A program made the position numbers and the translations under genes. The notes under the pieces were generated by a model that saw only the letters and a program-made list of their open reading frames with translations, was not told where the DNA came from and made no database searches. Below, in pieces: positions 51,201 through 63,200 of a DNA stretch of 64,000 bases. The stretch's first letter is position 1, and each line of letters starts with the position of its first letter. Source of the DNA: Sipunculus nudus (Eukaryota > Annelida > Sipuncula > Golfingiida > Sipunculidae); contig CM049307.1 of NCBI GenBank assembly GCA_026874595.1, forward strand, positions 24,650,362-24,714,361. Reading direction: 5' to 3'.

Positions 51201-54200
51201 GAAATAAACCTTCTTTGATGATGGTTGTTTGGTTTGATTTGCTTTGATGTTGATGGCACCCAAGATTAAACAAACCCCAAGGAACTTGTGCACAGTGGCA
51301 CGATACACACAACTACGGAGCGAGCACTTGTTTGCACTGAGCAGATCAGTTTGAGATATATTAAGCAAAACTAATTAATTACTATCAAACAGCCAGCTAC
51401 AACAAAGTGGCTAGTTTACAGTTATATATTGCGTGGTGAGATCAGGGAAGCACAGGTAATCGGCAGCCATTTAATCAATTTAATGACCCCGCAGTCGAGT
51501 GAACAATATGCAGCTTTGCAACGTGTAAATGATCAACGGTGAAATAAAGTGACAGGATGTTTACCCCTTCACCCTTGCTGTGTCTATTCTATAAGCACAT
51601 CACACCAAGACATGAGCACATACATGCATTAAGGTAACAAATGGGGACTGCATTATCCTTTGTGCTTCAGTCCCGGGAACATCAGTAACAGGGGCTTTTA
51701 ATGTTGTCTGGAGCTAGTGATCGGTGTCCGCCGGAGATGGCATATCGTGTCTGTATTTGTCAGGTGTCTTTACTCTTAGAATGCTGGTTTGAGTTGAAAT
51801 CTGCTGTCCTTTGTCTGCAGTAGTGAGGTGTCTGCCTTATTGAGGTTCCGCTTATACATAACATATAGGGAATTTTGAAGGGACTTAACTATATTGTCCA
51901 TTATACCCAGTTGTCCATCTAAGTGAGGTGTCCCATAGACCAGTTTTCACTGTATACATAAGTAGTACATGAGTAGACATTATGAATATTTATGGTAATC
52001 AAAATTGCTTAATATTCTGTATAACGTAAATTTTTGTATTTATGTTTAATGTTATGTATTTGTATTTATCTTCACTCACTCATATTTGTATTTGTAGAAG
52101 ACCAGCTATCATATTTATAATTTTATTTTGCACACTTTATTTGACCCCAACCCTGGCTCACAGTGAGGTGTGAAGCCTACACTTAAGATGCAAAGTGTAG
52201 CAAGGAAACCAGCACAGTTTTATGTAATATATTTGCCTCATGATTCTGCTAATTTATGGTTGTGACTCAATCACAATCATGAGAAAGGCTGATTGAATGT
52301 GGATTAACCTTGCTGAGGGATATAACAAGGGATCAATGGGTCATGGCACTCAGCTGAATTTGCCATGACGATAAAATATTAAATCCTAGCAAACAGAAAA
52401 GAGGTCCGTTTTTTTTATATTGCTGCACTTCAAAATGTAAGTGTGGACATTAGTGGATATTCATGATGTGGAATTTCTTACTTCAGAAAAGTTAAAAACT
52501 GATTGCATTATTTTTTAACAAGTGTAATATTGGATATCAATTCATGTTTAAATTATAGTTGAGAAACTTTAATAATTAGCTTCAACATTTACCATGTTAA
52601 ATGAGAAAATATATTTATTCCTGTTTTGATAAGGCAGCTGAAGTTCCTGTCCATAACATCTGCAAATTACAAAATACTGATATGTCAGGCAGGTGCATAG
52701 GAAAAATACAGAGGAATCTATGCACAAAAAAATGAATACAACAGACCAGTGATTTTGATATTAGGCAGTCCTGAAGTGTAACAATAGGTTTTCAATGGAA
52801 AAAGAGGTTTCACATAATTTCTTAAAAGAACAAAGTTGCAGTGACCTGGTTTTTGGTCTGTAGTAGGTTGTAGGTCCAATGGTTTCAAAATGTGCCAGGC
52901 TAACTGGCCAGGGATCACTGCTACAGCTCAGGCTAACTTGCCAGGGATCACTGCTACAGCTCAGGCTAACTGGCCAGGGATCACTGCTACAGCTCAGATG
53001 ACTAACAGTCATCCATTAGTCATCAAGTGTCAGGAGCTTCAGGCTTGCCTTTAGCTCGGCCCCAGACCCCCCTTGCCATAACATATATAAAAGATACTAA
53101 ATACTGTTATTCAGAAATGGCAATATTAATGGCTTTCCCTAGAACTGTTTATTATCTACCAATGCATTTCTACTAGACTTTGTCACCACTTACTTTGCCA
53201 CCTGTTCAGAAGTTAAAGGTTCTGTCTTGGAGAACAGTTGTAGCTGACTGGAGGCCATCTTGGCATCTATAGGTTTCTGTGTCTCAATCAAAGATGTTAC
53301 CAATTCATTTGTGGGCTTGCTGTCCTCCTAAAACCAAGTGTTATGATATGTATTAATATTCTGACACCACGGAGACCTTACTAAAACTAGAATGCGGTTG
53401 TTTTTGCAATGTTCACAAATAATTTCTATTTCAGCTGATTTGACCTTGAAGATCCAGGTAAGGGTCACCATTTTCTGAACTCTTCAAAGAACTTTTTTAA
53501 AATCTTTCAAATTTTAGGAAAAATTATGCAATACTTCAAAGTTATTGGGTTCACAAAAAAATTCTATTTTGGTATATTTGACCTTGATGATGAAGGTCAT
53601 GGTCACCAGTTTTAAAAATCTTCTGAGATGTCAATAGCAACAATTTAAATATAAAAAAAATGTTGAGTCGTTCAAAAATTATCACATTCACAAGAAATGA
53701 TACAAACAACAATGACGCTGACACCGACAGACCAAACAATTTATGTCTCCCCAAATGGGAGGGGGTACATAATTAAACCAGGTCACAAAGATAATTTCTG
53801 GCAATGTTACAGAGTGTTTGGTAGTTCTGATTTTATGCCACCTTAAACTGGGAGGTTCTAAAAGCGTCATGTTAGTATCTGAAGTGGATGTGACTTGGTA
53901 TTTCTGGTTCTGAAAGTGCTACGATGGTATGTAGGTGGTGCTGACTAGTGTTGAGAATCGGATGTTATATCATGACTGATCATCGTACAAAATTGGTTGA
54001 CCTCTACCAACCCAAAATTGTAATTAATCATTTGTTTAGGATTATGAGATTTCATTTAAAATTGGTTGACCTCTACCCACCCTAAATTGGAATTAATCAT
54101 TTGTTTAGGATTATGAGATTTCATTTCAAAATTGGTTGACCTCTACTGACCCAAAATTGGAATTAATCATTTGTTTAGGATTATGAGATTTCATTTAAAA

Positions 54201-57200
54201 TTGGTTGATCTCTACCCACCAAAAATTGGAATTAATCATTTGTTTAGGATTATGAGATTTCTGACCTTATATGGACCTGTATATCATCTCAACTAACAGG
54301 TCAATATGTTTGTTAATAAATGTAATAATTCTATAGCTTTTATGTGTGTGTACTGAGTCGTAAACTTGGGTATGAAGTTATTAGTATAAAAACCTTTTCT
54401 AAAGTTTGCTCACATACATTAATGAGAGCATACGTTCCTCTACAGGAACTTGTCAGGAAGCCAATGTAATTTGCAAAATTATTTAATCGATTATGGCAAT
54501 GCAAGATCGATGATCAGACTGTTTTGCACCTACTGACTGACACTTGATTATAATCTATCATACGTCCATCTATAGTACTGACTGTGTTACAATCATACCT
54601 GGAATGGTTTATACTGTGTTACAGTGTTATCTGGTTTTGACAGAGCCTATGATGGCACGAGGGTTGGTTCTGAGGGTGCTATGAAAGCACAGTAAAACTT
54701 TGCCTCATTACCACCTAAGTTTAGCGACCACCTCAAAATAATCATGTTTTCTTTATTCTAATTCTCTTTTCTCTTTATATCAAACTTCACTTAGAGGACC
54801 ATCTCTAAAATGTGACCACTTTATCAAGGTCTGATTGGCGGTTTCACTGTTTCAGGGTTTCACTGTATTGGGGTTAGTACACACTGTTTTTGTGATACCT
54901 GGATGGTTAGCTCACCTTCTGTTCAGTGTGGTTGTAGGAGTGACTGCCTCCGAGATCAATGTACACCGCATCTTTGTCATACACAATACCGCCAACTCCT
55001 GACATTGGGGCATATATTAAACGTTCCTTTTCATTGAGAGATCTCTTTTTCTCTCTATCTGGTAGTGGACAAGGGTCAGGGAGGGCACTCATATCATGTA
55101 TACTGAAATCTCCACATCCTGTTAAAACATAAAAATATGACAGCTGTCAATCATTTTAAGCTAGTCTCTTGATGTAATAGCATACACATGACTAGCCCGA
55201 TGCTGGATTCTATCACCCTTCCACCAGAAGTGGTTTCAGCTCAAAACAAACCTCTTTCCTCTTTAGCAGTGTGGGATGGTCTGGACTACTTTTCTCAGCT
55301 GTCAAATTTTAAAATCAAAATTTGTTACATTTCAATGAAACACTATCTGTTTACATTTCACATGCTTATGCTTACAGAAAATTACTTATTCTGTGAAGTC
55401 TTTACAACAAAAACACCCATGTTCATGTAACTTGCCTAAAAGTTTCTTGTCTTATTTCTTGTCCATTTGAATGGACTTAATTACCATCTTCACTACATTT
55501 ATACCTACACTGCTAGTGTATTTAGAAGCCCAGGTGCATTGTGGGTGGCAGATTTTGACACCCACAAGCCCTAACCAGCAGAGTCCTGCTCTTGTGAGTC
55601 CAATTCTAAGCAGTGTGACATTTCCATCTGATGTGTTTTACAAAGTACAAACTAAAACATACAAGACCTTGAAATTGAAAAAGTTCATGTTTATTCTGAC
55701 GAAAATGGGTATACAGTGGCATTAAGAATCTTTACCAAATTATACACAACATAATAAAGATTATACTCTATACCATGATACAAAGAATCTGATCAGGTCG
55801 GTAAAATTGTATTGAGAAAAATCTCACCTGGGACATGCAAACAGCTGTTATTGTGAAAATGGGTCCCTCTGACGTAACCATAGAGACATACAGAGCGGTC
55901 AATCTTGGGGTCCTGTCTGACTGCCTCAGGATCAGTCACATCCTCCATCCTACAAGCATAATACTTAGAAACTACAAAAACACAACTGTAAGACAGACAG
56001 CAACATTCAAAGCACATAGCAACTATAAGAATACATAGAAACAATATACACACAAATTGTAAGAACATACAGCAACATTCAAAGCACATAGCAACTATAA
56101 GAATACACAGAACCAATAACAACACAACTGTTACACATACAGCAACATTCAAAGCACATAGCAACTGTCAGAATACATACAAACATCTAGAACACTGACA
56201 GGTCAGAAAGGGTCCTACAAAAGGTCCATAGACTTCCAACATTTGCTATGTGATTATTGAAAATATATAATAATAAAGGAATTAATTACATGTAAAGAGA
56301 GAGAAAACTGACTCTAAACAGTATTAAAATTAAATAAAAGAAAATTATTTTGATATTTGAATCACTGATAGTCATTAATGAATATGTAGAGTGGAGCATC
56401 CTTAACAAAAGAGGCATAATTAAATCAGATGTATTATCCTGTAAGCCTGGTCAGCATGTTAATTAGAAGAATAGTTCTATAACCTTGACCTTTGACCTTG
56501 TACTGTCAAAATCAATATGTTTCTCTCAATAATGTAAGATGAGCCTTCAGTGAAAGATGAAGGTTTGGGATGAAAACTGTGCTTACATTAAGTTCACTTG
56601 CTTTTTCTAGAATTGTGTTATGTGACCTTGACCTTTGACCTTGCAGCCTCAAAATTAAAAGTGTTCTCCTCCTACTGCCAGGGAAGCCATATGTGAAAGA
56701 TGGGAAGGTTTGGAATGAAAACTTTGGCTTAAAATATGTCCAAAATCTGTTTAGAGAAGTGGGTCCAGTGACCTTGACCTCTGGTCTTATGTGGAAGAAA
56801 GGTTTAGAATGAAAAGTCTGGCTTAATATGCATCCACAATCTGTTATAAGGAAGTTCACCTTTGAAATCATGAGCACCAAGTCAATAGGTTTCTTATTTT
56901 AGGTGGTGGGTCATATATAAATCAATTTGAAACCAATATGTCAATCAAGAATGGAATTATCATCCAGAAACAATTTGTGGATGGATATGACAGACAGACC
57001 GACTGACAGGCTGATTAATATAGAGCACCCGATTATTCAAGCAGGACCCTTATAATCTAAACACAAAATGATAACCTGAACACAAGGAAACAACCAGAAT
57101 ACATTTTAACAATTGATCAACACAACACAGATTACACATCAACAGCCAGTCAATCAGACATACATGAACAAGCAAAATACACCGTATCAGTCTGACACTT

Positions 57201-60200
57201 GGTAAACATAAAACATGGCAATGAACAGACACATAATAAACTCAGTAAAAACAGCAAATGAATAGAAGCTACAGTGTGTGTTCCAACACCACTGTCCAAA
57301 TGTTTTTAGTGATATTTCTTTCAAATCCATATTGAATGGAAAGCTAATGTAGCTGGATTTATAGAAAAAAATTTGTAATTATTGATACAACAACAAATTG
57401 AAATGTAAATCATATTTATGGAATCACTTTCTAAATATAACAGACTTTGCAGTATGTTCTCACAGATTTGTATATGTTCAAGTGATGTAGTGGAGTCCGC
57501 ACATTCCGAGTCTGAGTGCAAGTCTGAGTCCCGGTTGCTCGAGTCTGAGTCAAAGTATGAGTCCCTGAAGTTGGAGTCCGAGTCCACCTTCTTTGAGTCC
57601 AAGTCATTTGGAACTCAGTCAAAGTCCATTACAAATCTTCTAATTAAAAGCAATTTAAAAGGGATATTTGAGATAATCATGCAAAATTTATGTTAGTTTA
57701 CAATTGCATTTTACTTAAATTATTAACGCTTAGCCCTTCCTGCAGTGCTAAAACTTGGTATGTATAGTCTTAATTTTTGTAATATTTAGTTCACCTATGT
57801 GCACAATCTTTATATAACATGTGACAGAGTTTTCATTTCTTCTAGACTGGAGATGGACTCAACCTGATTTCTTGAGTCCTTATGTCTGAACAAGTCTGAG
57901 TCCAGGACCTTCGAGTGTGAGTCCTTAAAAAATTGAACTTGAGTTTTACATCACTGATATGTTCATGGCATAGGATTTACAAGTTGTAACAATATTCAGA
58001 GATGTCTAAAATTTCATTTTAAACTTAATGCAGGAAAGTTAAACAAGGTGAAGTACTATTTTAAATACATTTTTGTCCCCTGCCTCTGCGGAAGCGGGGG
58101 ACATTGATTTGGGTTTGTCAGTCTGTCTGTCCCCCTGTCTGTCCGTCAGGTTTGTTTCTGTGCTAAAACTTTCCTAAATATATCCGATTTCATTCAAATT
58201 TGGGTCAGTGATTGCTCTCTTGCATAACTTGGTAGGGATTAGTTATGGAATTCTATCTGAACTAGATGTGTCGGTTCGACACAAATGCCCCCGCCTGGGG
58301 CAAATTAGAAACATTTGTTAAATTTTGTAAAATTTTTCAAGTTCATGAGGTGTTGTAAGGTAAAAAGTAGGTCAACAGGGGCAAAATGCAAACTCGATCT
58401 GTAACGGGTCATTATCAAGAAACACACCAAAAATCAGGCCAGAATCTGCAGGCATTGTGAGAAAAAGTCCATACATGTGCATTTTTCATAGAAATTTCTG
58501 TCTTTCATGAAATTTTCTATGTTCAGGATCTGTCATATGGTCAAAAATAGGTTAACTGGGACAAAACGCGAACTCGATCTGTGAGTGGTCATTATGCACC
58601 CACAGACCAAACATTAGGCCAGTATCTGTAAGCATTGCATTGTGAAACTAGAATATTAGCAAAAGCTGATAATCAGTTATAAATTTAAATTGGAGAGGCA
58701 TGTACCATGTTTCATAACAATCCACCAAATGCTTCCTGAGAATAAGCTCCTAGGTATTTTTCTATACTAAGCTCTGTGACCTTGAAAAGTAGGTCAAGAT
58801 CACCCATCTTTGAACTTGACCAAGATTTTGTAAATAAAGTGCAATAGCACTGAAGAAATGAAGTTCCTGTGTTGAATACCTTTGGAGATATCCTGCACAA
58901 AAGGCCAAAATTGAAATAATTCCGATAAAATTTCATTAAAAAATCAGAAATTGCAGGTGGCGCCACCAAAATTGTGCAGCACCTACAGACCATCAGACCC
59001 AATGATCATAGTAAGTTTTGTGAAAATCCACACAATGGTTCCTGAGATATAAGCTTCTGAGTGTTTTTCTATAATCAGCTCTAAAATGTAGAAAAATGGG
59101 TCAAGGTCACCCATCTTCGGACTTGGCCGAGATTTTATCAATATACATCTTCACTGATGAAATAAAATTCCAACGGTGAATCCTTTTAGAGATATCCAGC
59201 TCACAAGGTAAAAGTTAACAGACGTGGAACAGATGGACTGACGGACACCTGACAGACAGATGGACGGACGGACAGACGGACAGCTTGGGTGACGACAATA
59301 GCCCATCAGCCTATGAGCTGAGGGCTTAAAACAGCTGTACATGTACATTTGTCATGAAAATTAATATTTTTCATGAAATTTTCTATGTTTGGGAGCCGTA
59401 AAACAATCAAAGTAGGTCAACTGGGACAAAACTTGAACTCGATCTGTAACTGGTCATTATCTGCCCACACATATAAAAACATCTGGGCGGTATCTGCAGG
59501 CATTGCAGAAAAAAAGTCCGTACATATGCATTTGTCATGAAAATTTCTATTTTTCATGAAACTTTCTATGTTCAGGAGCAGTCAAATGGTCAAAAGTAGG
59601 TCAACTGGGACAAAACAAGAACATGATCTGTAAATGGTCAATATCTGCCCACACATCACAAATCAGGCCAATATCTGCAGGCACTGCGAAAAAAGTCTGT
59701 ACATGTGTATTTATCATGAAAATTTCTATTTTTCATGAAATTTTCTAAGTTAAGAAGCCTTAAAACGGTCAAAAATAGGTCAACCGGGACAAAACGCTAA
59801 CTCGATCTGTAACTGGTCATTATCTGCCCACACACCAAAAATCAGGCCAATATCTGCAGGCACTGCAAAAAAAAGTCCGTACATGTGTATTTGTCATGAA
59901 AATTTCTATTTTTCATGAAATTTTCTAAGTTAAGGAGCCGTAAAACGGTCAAAAGTAGGTCAATCGGGAGAAACACGAACTTGATCTGTAACTGGTCATT
60001 ATCTGCCCACACACAAAAAATCAGGCCTATATCTGTAGGCATTGCGATAAAAAGTCTGTACGTGTATTTGTCATGAAAATTTCTATTTTTCATGAAATTT
60101 TCTTAAGTTAAGGAGCCGTTAAACGGTCAAAAGTTGGTCAACCCGGACGAAACGCAAACTCAATCTGTAACTGGTCATTATCTGTCCACACTCCAAAAAT

Positions 60201-63200
60201 CAGGCCAATATCTGCAGGAATTGCGAAAAAAAGTCCATACAACTGTTTCATTTCGGAATGACGGAAGGATGGAAGGACGGACATGGGTAAAACTATATGC
60301 CCGGGCCACTTTGTGGCGGGGGCATAAAAATAATTCTCTCCAGCTAAAAAACAAAATTATCAAATTTTTGTCCAATTTCTCAATGTGTTTAAGTTTTTTA
60401 TTCGCCTGGAGATGTCTCTACATGTCATAGTAGATTTTGGTCCTATTTCTCAAAGTGTTTTAGTTTTTATGTTTGCATGCAGATGTCTTGCAGAACTTGG
60501 CCGAGATTTTATCGATATACATCTTCACTGATGAAATAAAATTCCAACGGTGAATCCTTTTAGAGATATCCAGCTCACAAGGTAAAAGTTAACAGACGCG
60601 GAACAGATGGACTGACGGACACCCGACAGACAGATGGACGGACGGACAGACGGACAGCTTGGGTGACGACAATAGCCCATCAGCCTATGAGCTGAGGGCT
60701 TAAAACAGCTGTACATGTACATTTGTCATGAAAATTAATATTTTTCATGAAATTTTCTATGTTTGGGAGCCGTAAAACAATCAAAAGTAGGTCAACTGTG
60801 ACAAAACTTGAACTCGATCTGTAACTGGTCATTATCTGCCCACACATATAAAAACTTCTGGGCGGTATCTGCAGGCATTGCAGAAAAAAAGTCCGTACAT
60901 ATGCATTTGTCATGAAAATTTCTATTTTTCATGAAACTTTCTATGTTCAGGAGCAGTCAAATGGTCAAAAGTAGGTCATCTGGGACAAAACAAGAACATG
61001 ATCTGTAAATGGTCAATATCTGCCCACACACCACAAATCAGGCCAATATCTGCAGGCACTGCGAAAAAAGTCTGTACATGTGTATTTATCATGAAAATTT
61101 CTATTTTTCATGAAATTTTCTAAGTTAAGGAGCCTTAAAATGGTCAAAAATAGGTCCACTGGGACAAAATGCCAACTCGATCTGTAACTGGTCATTATCT
61201 GCCCACACACCAAAAATCAGGCCAATATCTGTAGGCATTGCGAAAAAAAGTCCGTACATGTGTATTTGTCATGAAAATTTCTATTTTTCATGAAATTTTC
61301 TAAGTTAAGGAGCTGTTAAACGGTCAAAAGTAGGTCAACCGAGACGAAACAACAACTCGATCTGTAACTGGTCATTATCTGCCCACATACAAAAAATCAG
61401 GTCTATATCTGTAGGCATTGCGATAAAAAGTCCGTACATGTGTATTTGTCATGAAAATTTCTATTTTTCATGAAATTTTCTTAAGTTAAGGAGCTGTAAA
61501 ACGGTCAAAAGTAGGTCAACCCGGACGAAACACGAACTCGATCTGTAACTGGTCATTATCTGCCCACACTCCAAAAATCAGGCCAATATCTGCAGGCATT
61601 CTTAAAAAATGTTCGTACATGTGTATTTGTCATGAAAATTTCTGTTTTTCATGAAATTTTCTAAGTTAAGGAGCCGTAAAATGGTCAAAAGTAGGTCAAC
61701 CCGGACGAAACGCGAACTTGATCTGTAACTGGTCATTATCTGCCAACACACCAAAAATCAGGCCAATATCTGCAGGCATTGCGAAAAAAAGTCTGTACAA
61801 CTGTTTCATTTCGGAATGACGGAAGGACGGACATGGGTAAAACTATATGCCCCGGCCATTTTGTGGCGGGGGCATAAAAATAATTCTCTCCAGCTAAAAA
61901 ACAAAATTATCAAATTTTTGTCCAATTTCTCAATGTGTTTCAGTTTTTTATTCACCTGCAGATGTCTCTACATGTCATAGTAGATTTTGGTCCTATTTCT
62001 CAAAGTGTTTTAGTTTTTATGTTTGCATGCAGATGTCTTCACATGTCTCAGTGCTTCTGTTTAAGTTTTCATGTGCCCCCATGTCACAATTTTGGTTGCT
62101 TATCAAGCATGAAAGACAACAAGATCTCAAAGCAGGGGACATTAATTTAACATATTTGCTTGTTTTAATCATTTTTGTCTTGTCTTTGGAACATTGTTTT
62201 TAGCTCAATTCATCAGTAAAATGAAACTGGGATGTGGGGTATAGTGGTAGAACAGACAATTACAGACATCAATAACCTTCTTCTACATAGAATCTAGATT
62301 CTGATGTATATTACATGGTCCTTACCGGTCAGCGAGAACATAAGGATGAGTCATTCGCCACTGCATGGGACGGAACTTCATGACAGAGATAAACCTTCCC
62401 AGGTTATGAATTTCCATCCTCTGGTATTCTCCATTCACCATACCTGACAGGTAGAATAACTTCGCACCCTACGCAAAAAAAGGAACAGTAATTATTCCTA
62501 TGTACACCAAGACTTACTGTTGTGCTCTAGAACGGCAATTCATCCTGAGCCGAGGTCAGTTCAGTTTATGTATAAATATTTTTACTGTAGATAAACCACC
62601 AATTCAGGGTTGCATCATTATAATTGGGGTTTTCTCCCCAAAATCAGAATTTTACACTTACAGTTTCACCTAATTCTACCGAATGCCAACAAACCTCATC
62701 CTTTGCAGAGATATACAAAATGTCCTACCTTGCAATGCTGAATAATTATTTTAAAAACATATTATGATGAATCAGATGATTCAAACTTCAAAGATTGTTC
62801 CTTGAGTGTCACCTTTACTTACAAAAAATTCAATGAAGACCTTTTCCATGAACATGCACACTGCATGAAACAGTGGACTGTTGTGTTCAGATACTGTGGC
62901 CAGCCTTGCCAGTTTTGTTATGTTAAGTCAAATACCTGCCTGGGACTTCTACAGTAACCTAAGCTTTAAAAAGAGGATTATTATTTTGATTTTTTTATCA
63001 GTTCCTATAAATAAATTAAATTTTTTTTATGATATTTTGGACCCAAACACTTAATGTCAACTGTCGCCTACAGATGCCGCTGCTAGTGTGGTGGAAAAGG
63101 TCTATTTTTCAGTAAAGTTGCCAACAAACAAACATAACCTCCAGGCAGAGGCAGAATAAATTTGAACCTGTATGTGGACCTACCTGATAAACCTCCGTCC

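Noticed and set aside
57321..57696. Ser/Glu/Asp-rich open frames on both strands
   Set aside because: They arise from GAGTCTGAGTC-type simple repeats inside a hAT MITE.
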